From: Actinoallomurus liliacearum
GTDB taxonomy: Bacteria > Actinomycetota > Actinomycetes > Streptosporangiales > Streptosporangiaceae
DNA length: 64,000 bases
Assembly: GCF_039542035.1 (NCBI RefSeq)
Contig: NZ_BAABHJ010000040.1
Location: forward strand, 620,001 to 684,000
Direction of reading: 5' to 3'
The notes beneath the pieces were generated by a model. That model saw nothing but the letters and a program-made list of their open reading frames with translations. It searched no databases and was not told the DNA's origin. This document shows positions 49,428-57,632 of this stretch, piece after piece (the stretch's first letter is position 1; every line of letters begins with the position of its first letter). The position numbers and the translations under genes are program-made.

Positions 49428-50293
49428 GGATCGAGCACCTCGGCGACCACACGCTCGCCGTGCACGAGCGGGACGTGGAGCTGTTCCGGTACGTCTACCG
49501 GCCGACCACGCCGGCGTTCGAGGGCCCGAAGCCGTACCTACATCCGGTGCGTACGCTGGCCGGGGACGTCGTCACCGCGTACCGGCCGCACGACCACCGC
49601 TGGCACAAGGGCGTGCAGCTGACCGCGTCGCACCTTTCGGGGGAGAACTTCTGGGGCGGCGGCAGCTACGTCCGCGACCAGGGCTACGTCGACCTGCCGA
49701 ACGTCGGCGTCATGCGGCACGAGGAGTTCACCGAGGCCGACGGGGGACGGATCGCCGAGCGACTCACCTGGCACACCCAGGCGGGCGAGCACTGGGTCGA
49801 CGAGGGGCGCGAGCTGGCCGTACGCGACGTCACCGGCGACTCGTGGGCGCTGGAGTTCGCGACCGCGCTGACCAACGTACGAGGGGAGGCGCTCGTCTTC
49901 GGCAGCCCGACCACGAACGGCCGGCCGGCGGCCGGGTACAGCGGGCTGTTCTGGCGCGGGCCGCGCGCGTTCACCGACGGGGACGTCATCGCGGCGGACG
50001 GCCAGGGCGGCCCGGAGCTGATGGGCCGGCCCGCGGCCTGGCTGGCGTACGTCGGCCGGCATGACGAGGTGGACCGCGCCTCCACCCTGATGTTCTTCGA
50101 CGACCCGGGCTTCGGCAGCGACTGGTTCGTCCGGACCACGCCGTTCCCGGCGGTCAACCCCTCGCTCGCCTTCGCCGAGGAGTTCGCGCTGCCGCCCGGC
50201 GAGACGCTGCGCCTGCGGTACCGCATCGTCGTCGCCGACGGCGCGTGGGACCGCCTCCGTCTGGACGCCTACGCCGAGGACCACCCATGTTGA
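49424..50293 (+). CDS. DUF6807 (PmoA-like) protein
   Basis: The 289-residue product starts at TTG overlapping the preceding stop (TTGA). It has the family pattern PTTPAFEGPKPYLHPVRTLA, HDHRWHKGVQLTAS, ENFWGGGSYVRDQGYVDLPN, SPTTNGRPAAGYSGLFWRGP and a C-terminal MFFDDPGFGSDWFVRTTPFP block. The family is found in carbohydrate operons, but the reaction is unknown. The His-rich N-terminal motif may bind a metal or sugar. Confidence 0.85.
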   Translation: MRIEHLGDHTLAVHERDVELFRYVYRPTTPAFEGPKPYLHPVRTLAGDVVTAYRPHDHRWHKGVQLTASHLSGENFWGGGSYVRDQGYVDLPNVGVMRHEEFTEADGGRIAERLTWHTQAGEHWVDEGRELAVRDVTGDSWALEFATALTNVRGEALVFGSPTTNGRPAAGYSGLFWRGPRAFTDGDVIAADGQGGPELMGRPAAWLAYVGRHDEVDRASTLMFFDDPGFGSDWFVRTTPFPAVNPSLAFAEEFALPPGETLRLRYRIVVADGAWDRLRLDAYAEDHPC

Positions 50294-50988
50294 GCCCGCT
50301 GCCCGGTGCGGTCGGGATCTCCGGGCTCCGCGTGTACGACTGGCCGACGGCCGACGGCCTGTGCGGCGGCTCGCCGCACGTCCACCTGACCTGCGCGGAG
50401 GCGTACGTCGTCGTCGCGGGGCAGGGCAGCGTGCAGACGCTGACCTGCGACGGTTTCGCCGAGACGCCGCTGGCCCCCGGTACCGTCGCCTGGTTCACGC
50501 CCGGGACCGTGCACCGGCTCGTCAACGGCGACGGCGGGCTGCACATCGTCGTCGTCATGCAGAACAGCGGGCTTCCCGAGGCGGGCGACGCCGTCTTCAC
50601 CTTCCCGCCGGAGACCCTGAACGACCCGGAGGCGTACGGGCGGGCGGCGGCCCTGGACCCCGGCGCGCGGGAGCACACCGCCCGCAGCCGTCGCGACCTG
50701 GCCCTGGCGGGCTTCACCGCGCTGCGCGCCCGGTTGGACGCCGGCGAGCCGACGGCGCTGCACGACTTCTACCGGTCGGCCGTACGGCTCAAGGCGCATC
50801 TGTTCCCCGAGTGGGAGAAGCGCTGGCAGGCCGGCGCGTTCGCCGAGGCGCTGCGGACCGGTGCGCAGCTGAGCCGCCTGGGCGCGGGCGACATCGGCCC
50901 CCTGACGGAGGCCGCCGTCCACCGCCTCGACCCGCCACCGGAGCGCGCGTTCGGCATGTGCGGCCGCCTCGACACGTACGTGCCCTGA
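50287..50988 (+). CDS. Cupin-domain protein of the carbohydrate operon
   Basis: The 233-residue protein starts at an ATG that overlaps the DUF6807 gene by 7 bp. The N-terminal cupin barrel shows SPHVHLTCAEAYVVVAGQGS and APGTVAWFTPGTVHRLVNGD, with His and Glu for metal binding. The C-terminal half is helical (ARSRRDLALAGFTALRARLD, FYRSAVRLKAHLFPEWEKRW). It may sense or isomerise a sugar. It is the last gene of the operon. Confidence 0.85.
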   Translation: MLSPLPGAVGISGLRVYDWPTADGLCGGSPHVHLTCAEAYVVVAGQGSVQTLTCDGFAETPLAPGTVAWFTPGTVHRLVNGDGGLHIVVVMQNSGLPEAGDAVFTFPPETLNDPEAYGRAAALDPGAREHTARSRRDLALAGFTALRARLDAGEPTALHDFYRSAVRLKAHLFPEWEKRWQAGAFAEALRTGAQLSRLGAGDIGPLTEAAVHRLDPPPERAFGMCGRLDTYVP

Positions 50989-51077
50989 CCCACCCGGCCG
51001 GTCAGCGCCGGATCCGCGGGCGGCAGTGGACGAGGTCTTGGACGACGTGATCGAGACCGGCGAGCCGCCGCCCACCT

Positions 51078-51836
51078 TCAGGCGTCGCGGACGTGCAGGA
51101 GCAGGCCGCCGACCAGGAGCGCCGCGGCGGCCCACCCGGCGGTCACGCCGAGGCCGGCCCAGGGGCTGATGGGCAGGCTGCGGAGATCGGTGGTGGCTTG
51201 GACGGCGAGCCCGGCGCTCATCGGCGCGACCTGCTGGAGCAGGCGCTGCCAGTGCGGATCGCCGACGGTCTGGGAGACGATGGGGACGATGTAGAGCAGG
51301 CCGAGGACGACCCCGATGCCGGTGGCGGAGTCCCGCACGGCGGTCGCGATGCCGAGGCTGAGAAGGGCGATCAGGATCAGGTAGAGGACCGTTCCGAGGA
51401 CCGCGCGCAGCGTCGGCCCGTCGGCCAGGGACAGGGCCTGGTGGCCTGGGCCGGGCAGGATGAGCCACCCGGCGAGCAGCGACCCGAGGACGGCGACGGT
51501 CCCGGCGACGGCCACGACGCCGGTGAGAGTGATGGCCTTGGCCGCGAAGGCGGTGGCTCGCCGCGGCACCGCCGTCAGGGTGGTGCGGATCAGGCCCGAG
51601 CCGTACTCCCCGCTGATGATCAGCACGGCCAGGATGGCGACCAGCGCCTGGCCGAGGTAGACGCCCATGAGGGTGATCTTGGTCGGGTCGCCGCCGCAGC
51701 GGGCGGACGTGCACGTCACCAGCGAGGTCGCCACGGCGCTGAGGGCCACTGTCGCCGCGATGGTGCCGAGCAGCAGCCACAGGGGGCCGGCGACGGTCCG
51801 AATCTTCGTCCATTCCGCGTGCAGTGCCGGTCTCAT
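51078..51836 (-). CDS. ABC-2-type exporter permease (second subunit)
   Basis: The 252-residue protein begins MRPALHAEWTKIRTVAGPLW, the usual start of actinobacterial ABC permeases, and has six hydrophobic segments with GEYGSGLIRTTLTAVPRRAT in a cytoplasmic loop. Its ATG overlaps the stop of the first permease (ATGA). It would form the membrane part of an exporter with the permease and ATPase upstream. Confidence 0.88.
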   Translation of the reverse strand: MRPALHAEWTKIRTVAGPLWLLLGTIAATVALSAVATSLVTCTSARCGGDPTKITLMGVYLGQALVAILAVLIISGEYGSGLIRTTLTAVPRRATAFAAKAITLTGVVAVAGTVAVLGSLLAGWLILPGPGHQALSLADGPTLRAVLGTVLYLILIALLSLGIATAVRDSATGIGVVLGLLYIVPIVSQTVGDPHWQRLLQQVAPMSAGLAVQATTDLRSLPISPWAGLGVTAGWAAAALLVGGLLLHVRDA

Positions 51837-53362
51837 GCGTCCCTCCTGTTGAGAAGGACGGCGGCCACGGCCAGGCTTGCCACCGCGTAGCCGGCCAGGA
51901 CGGCGAACCCGGCCCATGGCGCCAGCGGGTAGTAGCCGTAGTACGGCGTGTAATTGCTTGCGACCTGGTCATATGGCACAAGCGTCTGCTGGACGGCGAA
52001 AGCCGCGCCCGGTGTCACCGTGGCCACCCCCTTCGACACGCTCGCGGGCAGGAACGGGATGGCGATCAGGATGTAGGGCAGCACGATGGCCAAGAGGACC
52101 GTGGTGACCGCGCCCGCACTGTTCCGGAAGACGGCGCCCACGGAGAGGGCCAGGACCGAGGCGGTCGCGAGCAGCGCCGCGGTCCCGAGTGCCACCCGCA
52201 GTTCGGTCGAGGACGACACCGGGAAGATGTAGACGCCGTTGCCCCGGGCGAGCCGCTCACCGAGCGGAGTGGCGAGGAGCGTTCCCACCGACCCGGCGAC
52301 GAAGGTGACGGCCCACAATACGATCGCCTTGGCCACCAGCACCCGGCTCCGCCTCGGACTCGCGGCCAGGGTGACGTGGATCATCTTGTTCCGGTACTCC
52401 GCGGTCATGAACAGCGCCCCCACGACGATCACCGCGGTCAGCGCGGCGAACGTGCCGATGAGGATGTCGCGGAGGAGGCCGCCGGTCGGCAGGCTGTCGC
52501 GGACGGCGGGCGCTATGTCGCCGGCGCCGGTCACCGTGAACCGGGCGCCGGATCCCGTGAACGAACCCGAGCCGTTCTCCGGGTAGCCGGCGAAGCTGGG
52601 GGATTCGGCTCCCACCTGATCGCCTGTCCAGTCGCCACCGGCCCAGCCGCTCTGGGTGCGCAGGTCCCCGAAGGTGGCCGTGGACACGCTGCCGGCCGTG
52701 CCCCCACCGCCCACGACAGGCGGAGAGGCGACGAACAGCCCGACCTGCGCGGTCGTTCCGAGCCCGCTCACCTGCGCGGTGCCCACCCTGGTCCACTTCA
52801 CGCCGTCGGCGGAGGCGTAGCCGGTGACCGTGTCGCCCGAGCGGTCCAGCCGCAGCCGGCGGGGGGACTCGGCGGAGACCGGACCGGGCGGGCCGGCCGT
52901 GTCATTGACGTAGCCGTCCTGCATCCGCACGCCGTGGCTGCCGGTGACCATGATCGCCGCGTAGGGCGATCCCTGGCGAGTGCTCTGCTTGATGATGAGC
53001 CCGGCCTTCGCCCACGGCACGGTGCCGGGCCGCAGGTCCCCGGGACCCTTGGGGATGCTGCTCTTGAGCGCGGAGACGGAGACGGTGACGCTGCCGTTCC
53101 CGGCGAGCGGTCGGTGCACGAAGTAGAAGCTGTCGGTGACCGGCTCACCGCCAGGTCCGACCGGAACCGGTGGTGAGCCCTTCTGGTTGCTGCTGGCCCC
53201 GGTGAGCAGGGCGAACAGCACCATCATCAGTGCCGCCGCCACCGTGCCGGTCACCCAGCCCCGGACCGTCCGGAACTTGGTCCACTCCGCGTGCAGCAAC
53301 TGGAGGAAGCCGTCCCGCCCGACCCGTCGGCCGGATCGGTAAGGCGTGATGGTGGGGGTCAC
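51833..53362 (-). CDS. ABC-2-type exporter permease with large extracytoplasmic domain
   Basis: The 509-residue protein starts at GTG overlapping the ATPase stop. After LLHAEWTKFRTVRGWVTG and one membrane helix, residues about 60-285 form an extracytoplasmic insert with a concanavalin-like (DUF1349-type) pattern: AKAGLIIKQSTRQGSPYAAI, RLRLDRSGDTVTGYASADGV and KWTRVGTAQVSG. Five more membrane helices follow (GLLRDILIGTFAALTAVIVV, TAEYRNKMIHVTLAASPRRS). The insert suggests substrate capture or peptide sensing outside the cell. Confidence 0.87.
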   Translation of the reverse strand: MTPTITPYRSGRRVGRDGFLQLLHAEWTKFRTVRGWVTGTVAAALMMVLFALLTGASSNQKGSPPVPVGPGGEPVTDSFYFVHRPLAGNGSVTVSVSALKSSIPKGPGDLRPGTVPWAKAGLIIKQSTRQGSPYAAIMVTGSHGVRMQDGYVNDTAGPPGPVSAESPRRLRLDRSGDTVTGYASADGVKWTRVGTAQVSGLGTTAQVGLFVASPPVVGGGGTAGSVSTATFGDLRTQSGWAGGDWTGDQVGAESPSFAGYPENGSGSFTGSGARFTVTGAGDIAPAVRDSLPTGGLLRDILIGTFAALTAVIVVGALFMTAEYRNKMIHVTLAASPRRSRVLVAKAIVLWAVTFVAGSVGTLLATPLGERLARGNGVYIFPVSSSTELRVALGTAALLATASVLALSVGAVFRNSAGAVTTVLLAIVLPYILIAIPFLPASVSKGVATVTPGAAFAVQQTLVPYDQVASNYTPYYGYYPLAPWAGFAVLAGYAVASLAVAAVLLNRRDA

Positions 53363-54294
53363 CGCGAGACCTCCGTGGGCGTCGCGGCGTGGAACTCGAG
53401 CGCTTCGCGGGTGAGCGCCAGGTAGACGTCCTCAAGGGTGGCGCGGTGTGCCGAAACCTCGGAGAACGGCACCGCGCTCGCGCTGAGCAGCGTCACGATC
53501 CGGTCCGCAGGCAGGCCGGAGACGGTGATGGTGTCGCGGCCGGCGGCCGTCACGGTCGCGCCGGCCTGCGCGAGCACCCTCATCGCGTGCGTCGCGGCCG
53601 TGGTCCGCACGGCCACCCGGTTCGCGGAGGCGGCCGCGATCAGGTCGGCCACGCCGGCGTCGGCGATGGCCTTGCCGCGCCCGACCACGACGAGGTGGTC
53701 GGCCGTGTCCTGCACCTCGCTCATCAGGTGGCTGGAGACCAGCACGGCGCGACCCTGAGCGGCCAGCGACCGCAGGAAGCCGCGCATCCAGATGATGCCG
53801 TCGGGGTCCATGCCGTTGAACGGCTCATCGAGCATGATGATCGGCGGGTCGCCCAGCAGGGCCGCGGCGATCCCGAGCCGCTGGCGCATGCCGAGCGAGT
53901 AGCCGCCGGCCTTGCGCCGGGCCGCCGGGGTCAGGCCGACCTGCTCGATCACCTGGTCCACCCGCCGCGCGGCCAGGCCCTGCGAATGCGCCAGCCACAG
54001 CAGGTGACCTCGCCCGCTGCGGCCGGGGTGCAGCGCCGCCGCGTCCAGCAGTGAACCGACATGGTTCAGCGGGTGCCGAAGACCGCGGTACGGCTTCCCC
54101 TCGATGAGCGCGGTGCCCTCCTCGACCGCGTCCAGGCCGAGGATCACCCGCATCGTGGTGGACTTCCCGGCCCCGTTCGGCCCAACGAAGCCGGTCACCA
54201 GACCCGGGCGGACGGTGAAGGACATGCCGTCGAGGGCCAGGGTCGCCCCATACCTCTTGCGCAGTCCGGCGACGACGATCCCCGGGGCGCTCAT
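53359..54294 (-). CDS. ABC exporter ATP-binding protein
   Basis: The 311-residue protein has Walker A GPNGAGKST (38-46), signature YSLGMRQRLGIAAALLGDPP, Walker B IIMLDEPFNGMDPDG and the switch His in SSHLMSEVQD. The C-terminal part resembles DrrA/BcrA-type drug exporter ATPases. It leads an operon with two permeases and faces a two-component system across a long inverted repeat, the arrangement of peptide- or drug-responsive detoxification modules. Confidence 0.92.
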   Translation of the reverse strand: MSAPGIVVAGLRKRYGATLALDGMSFTVRPGLVTGFVGPNGAGKSTTMRVILGLDAVEEGTALIEGKPYRGLRHPLNHVGSLLDAAALHPGRSGRGHLLWLAHSQGLAARRVDQVIEQVGLTPAARRKAGGYSLGMRQRLGIAAALLGDPPIIMLDEPFNGMDPDGIIWMRGFLRSLAAQGRAVLVSSHLMSEVQDTADHLVVVGRGKAIADAGVADLIAAASANRVAVRTTAATHAMRVLAQAGATVTAAGRDTITVSGLPADRIVTLLSASAVPFSEVSAHRATLEDVYLALTREALEFHAATPTEVSR

Positions 54295-54346
54295 CGCAGC
54301 GAGCTCACGGTTGGAAATGCACTCATGCCGACGGTTGTACGCGGCA

Positions 54347-54393
54347 CCCGGTTCCAGCCCGGTCGCAGCGGCTGCGACCCGGTTGGAACCGGG
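54347..54393. promoter_or_regulatory. Long inverted repeat between exporter and two-component system
   Basis: Arms of 22 bp (54347-54368 and 54372-54393, each starting or ending in CCCGGTTCCA or its complement) are nearly exact inverted copies around CGG. The repeat lies in the divergent promoter region, 53 bp from the ATPase start and 85 bp from the response-regulator start, so it is a good candidate operator for that regulator. Confidence 0.6.
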
Positions 54394-54477
54394 GAGCTGG
54401 CATCGTCAAGGCATGGCACCTCGACCCGGCGGCCGGTTCGGCCCTCCCACCCGCACGACGACCGGCGGTGAGCGGCG

Positions 54478-55140
54478 GTGAGGGTCCTCGTCGTCGAGGA
54501 CTTCGAGGTCCTCGCCCGCTCCATCGGAACCGGGCTGCGCCGCGAGGGCATGGCTGTCGACGTCGTCCTCGACGGAACCGCCGCCCTCGAGCACCTTGCC
54601 GTCACCCGCTATGAGGTGGTGATCCTCGACCGCGACCTGCCCGGCGTCCACGGGGACGAGATCTGCCGGCGACTCGCCCACGGCCGTTGCGAGGCCCGCG
54701 TGCTGATGCTCACCGCCTCGGACACGATCGAGGACCGCGTCGACGGGCTCGGCCTCGGCGCCGACGACTACCTGCCCAAGCCGTTCGCGTTCGCCGAACT
54801 GGTCGCCCGCGTCCGTGCTCTGGCCCGCCGAGCCGCCCCGCCGCTACCGCCCACCCTGGCATGCGGGGACATCACCCTCGATCCGGCCCGCCGCATCGCG
54901 TTCCGGGCCGGCCGGCGTCTCCAGCTGAGCCCCAAGGAGTTCGCCCTGCTCGAATGCCTGCTCGCCGCACCCGGCCTGGTCATCTCCGCCGAGGAACTGC
55001 TCGAACGCGTCTGGGACGAGGCCGCCGACCCCTTCAGCAGCGCCGTCAAGCACACCGTGCACCGGTTGCGGGCCAAGCTCGGCGACCCGCCCGTGATCGA
55101 GACCATCCGCGAAGGCGGCTACCGCATCGGATCGTCATGA
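54478..55140 (+). CDS. OmpR/PhoB-type response regulator
   Basis: The 220-residue protein starts at GTG. The receiver has the acidic Asp8, phospho-acceptor Asp51 in VVILDRDLPG, Thr79 in MLTASD and Lys101 in YLPKPF. The C-terminal winged helix (LQLSPKEFALLECLLAAPGL, KHTVHRLRAKLGDPPVIETI) binds DNA. It likely controls the divergent exporter. Its stop overlaps the kinase start (ATGA). Confidence 0.94.
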   Translation: MRVLVVEDFEVLARSIGTGLRREGMAVDVVLDGTAALEHLAVTRYEVVILDRDLPGVHGDEICRRLAHGRCEARVLMLTASDTIEDRVDGLGLGADDYLPKPFAFAELVARVRALARRAAPPLPPTLACGDITLDPARRIAFRAGRRLQLSPKEFALLECLLAAPGLVISAEELLERVWDEAADPFSSAVKHTVHRLRAKLGDPPVIETIREGGYRIGSS

Positions 55141-56249
55141 CCTCCCGGCAGCTTGCCAGAAGGTCGTTGCAGACGCGGCTCGCGCTCGCGTACGCGGCGG
55201 GCATCTACGCCGCCGGGGTCTTCGTGCTCGTACTCGTCGACATCCCGCTCGCCGGCGTCCAGTCGGCCAAACCCAAGGGCCGGCCCTCATCGCCCGCGAT
55301 CACCGGAAACGGGCACGGGATCAGCCTGCCCCAACTCCTCACGGGGTCCGCCGTCGCCCTGGTCGTCCTGGTTCCCGTCGCCCTGGCTCTCGGCTGGTTC
55401 GTGGCCGGCCGGTTCCTGCACCCACTGCGCGCCATCACCGCCACCGCCGGAATCATCTCCGCCGGCGACCTCCACCGGCGCCTCGACCTCGGTGAGCCCA
55501 CCGACGAGCTGACCGAGCTCGGCCGCACCCTCGACGACCTGTTCGCCCGCCTTCAAGCCTCCTTCGACGCCCAACGCCACTTCGTCGCCAACGCCTCCCA
55601 TGAGCTGCGAACCCCCCTCGCCGGGCTGCGCACCCTCCTCGAGGTCGCCCTCGCCGACCCTGACGCCGACGCCGACACCCTGCGCTCGGTCTGCCAGGAG
55701 GCCCTCGCTCTCAGCGGACACCAGGAACGGCTCGTCAGCGCACTGCTCGTCCTCGCCACCAGCGAGCGCGGAATCTCTCGCCGGGTCACCCTCGACCTCG
55801 CCCAAGCCGTCGAAGGGGTGCTCGCCTCCCGCCGCGACCGAGCAGCGGAGAAGGGCATCGACCTCGCCGAACACCTGACGCCCGCAGTGACGGCCGGGGA
55901 CCCGAGACTGATCGAAAGCCTCATCGCCAACCTCATCGACAACGCCATCCGCCACAACCGCCCAGACGGGCTCGTGGAGATCACCACCCAGACCTCCGGC
56001 ACGCAGGCGACCCTTACGGTCACCAACAGCGGGCCGGTCATCCCCGGGAACGAGATCCAGCGCCTCTTCCAACCCTTCCAAAGACTGGCGCCCGATCGGA
56101 ACGGCCGCCGCGACGGCTACGGTCTCGGCCTCGCCATCGTCAATGCCGTCACCCAGGCTCACCACGCCACCCTCACCGCCGGCGCACGCCCCGAAGGCGG
56201 CCTGTCCATCACCGTACGGTTCGCGCACGCATCTCCGGACCTTCTCTAG
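55137..56249 (+). CDS. Sensor histidine kinase
   Basis: The 370-residue protein has two membrane segments (about 16-38 and 66-92) bounding a short extracytoplasmic loop (VQSAKPKGRPSSPAITGNG), a HAMP region, the HisKA motif FVANASHELRTPLAGLRTLL with His155, and HATPase motifs (LIANLIDNAIRHNR, DGYGLGLAIVNAV). The small loop suggests sensing in the membrane or via the exporter, as in BceS-like systems. It is coupled to the response regulator. Confidence 0.94.
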   Translation: MTSRQLARRSLQTRLALAYAAGIYAAGVFVLVLVDIPLAGVQSAKPKGRPSSPAITGNGHGISLPQLLTGSAVALVVLVPVALALGWFVAGRFLHPLRAITATAGIISAGDLHRRLDLGEPTDELTELGRTLDDLFARLQASFDAQRHFVANASHELRTPLAGLRTLLEVALADPDADADTLRSVCQEALALSGHQERLVSALLVLATSERGISRRVTLDLAQAVEGVLASRRDRAAEKGIDLAEHLTPAVTAGDPRLIESLIANLIDNAIRHNRPDGLVEITTQTSGTQATLTVTNSGPVIPGNEIQRLFQPFQRLAPDRNGRRDGYGLGLAIVNAVTQAHHATLTAGARPEGGLSITVRFAHASPDLL

Positions 56250-56469
56250 GGTCGAGGCGGCCACTGGTCCGCCGCTTTCAGCTGCTTTCACGGCCGGCCT
56301 CCCGGCTGTGCGAGTATCCGCAGGTCACCCTGCCCACGCCGGATCCCCTCGCGGCCGTCGTTGACCCTCCGAGGTCCGGAAACCGATCCTGAGAACGCGC
56401 TCCCACCGCGCCCGAACTCCCTGCGGGTCCGCATGCCGGCCCGCGGGCAGATCGAAGGGAAACGGTGTC

Positions 56470-57504
56470 GTGAGAAAGCGACGGAGAAGCGCGCTCGCCG
56501 CGGCCCTCGGAATGGTGTCGATCCTGGTGATGAGCGTGTTCACGGGGACCCCGGCGTGGGCCCACGGGGCGTTCATGCAGCCGGGCAGCCGTACGTTCCT
56601 GTGCTGGAAGGACGGCCTCACCTCCACTGGAGAGATCAAGCCGCAGAACCCGGCGTGCGCGGCCGCAGTCGCCCAGAGCGGGACCAACTCGCTCTACAAC
56701 TGGTTCTCCGTGCTCCGGTCCGACGGCGCCGGCCGTACGCGGGGCTTCATCCCCGACGGGCAGCTGTGCAGCGGCGGGAACCCGAACTACACCGGCTTCG
56801 ACCTGCCGAACGCGAACTGGCCGGTCACGCACCTGACCAGCGGCGCGAACTTCCAGTTCCGCTACAACAAGTGGGCGGCGCACCCCGGCTCGTTCTACCT
56901 GTACGTCACCAAGGACGGCTGGGACCCGACCAAGCCGCTCACCTGGGACGAGATGGAGACCAATCCGTTCCTCGTCGCCGACCACCCGGCCGACACCGGC
57001 CCGGTCGGCAGCGTCGACGGCTACTACTACTGGTCCGGCAACCTGCCGGCCAACAAGACCGGCCGCCACATCATCTACTCCGTCTGGAGTCGCTCCGACA
57101 GCACGGAGACGTTCTATGGCTGCTCCGACGTGGTCTTCGACGGCGGCAACGGGCAGGTCACCGGCGTCGGCGACAGCAGCGGCGGCGGTGGCGGTGGAAC
57201 CCCGAGCACGCCGTGCACCGCGACGTACAAGACGACCAGCAGCTGGTCGGGCGGCTTCCAGGGTGAGATCACGGTGAGCAACCCCGGGACCACGGCCCTC
57301 AACGGCTGGACCGTGAGCTGGATGCCGTCCAGCGGCCAGACCATCAACAGCGTATGGAACGGCACCCTCACCTTGAGCGGCGACATGGCGACCGTACGGA
57401 ACGCCGACTGGAACCGCACCGTGAACGGCGGCGCGTCGACCAGCTTCGGGTTCGTCGCCAATGGCTCGCCGGGCGCGTCGATGATCACCTGTACGAGCCC
57501 CTGA
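56470..57504 (+). CDS. AA10 lytic polysaccharide monooxygenase with CBM2
   Basis: The 344-residue protein starts at GTG. The signal peptide ends PAWA, leaving His32 as the mature N-terminus (HGAFMQPGSRTFLC) required for the copper brace; His138 in WAAHPGSFYL is the second ligand. A Gly/Ser linker (GGGGGGTPSTPC) leads to a CBM2 cellulose-binding domain (TTSSWSGGFQGEITVSNPG). It oxidatively cleaves crystalline cellulose or chitin outside the cell. A GCGCTCCCA half-site at 56397-56405 resembles one half of a CebR operator. Confidence 0.94.
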   Translation: MRKRRRSALAAALGMVSILVMSVFTGTPAWAHGAFMQPGSRTFLCWKDGLTSTGEIKPQNPACAAAVAQSGTNSLYNWFSVLRSDGAGRTRGFIPDGQLCSGGNPNYTGFDLPNANWPVTHLTSGANFQFRYNKWAAHPGSFYLYVTKDGWDPTKPLTWDEMETNPFLVADHPADTGPVGSVDGYYYWSGNLPANKTGRHIIYSVWSRSDSTETFYGCSDVVFDGGNGQVTGVGDSSGGGGGGTPSTPCTATYKTTSSWSGGFQGEITVSNPGTTALNGWTVSWMPSSGQTINSVWNGTLTLSGDMATVRNADWNRTVNGGASTSFGFVANGSPGASMITCTSP

Positions 57505-57554
57505 CCCGCCCGTACGGCGCGGCGGACCACGCCGACTCCTGACCCACCGACCCG

Positions 57555-57583
57555 GCGCGGGGGAGCCCCGCTCTCCCCCGCGC
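57555..57583 (+). terminator. Stem-loop after the LPMO gene
   Basis: GCGCGGGGGAG and CTCCCCCGCGC are exact inverted copies around a 7-base loop, 51 bp past the LPMO stop and before the xylanase gene, so the two genes are probably separate transcripts. Confidence 0.78.
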
Positions 57584-57632
57584 CGCGTCATGCCCACGGC
57601 ACATCTCACGAACACCCCTGGAGGAACTCAGC

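Noticed and set aside
50989..51077. Plus-strand frame reading LDDVIETGEPPPTFRRRG, reminiscent of antitoxin fragments
   Set aside because: Under 30 codons, no start or partner toxin, and the similarity is too weak to support even a pseudogene.
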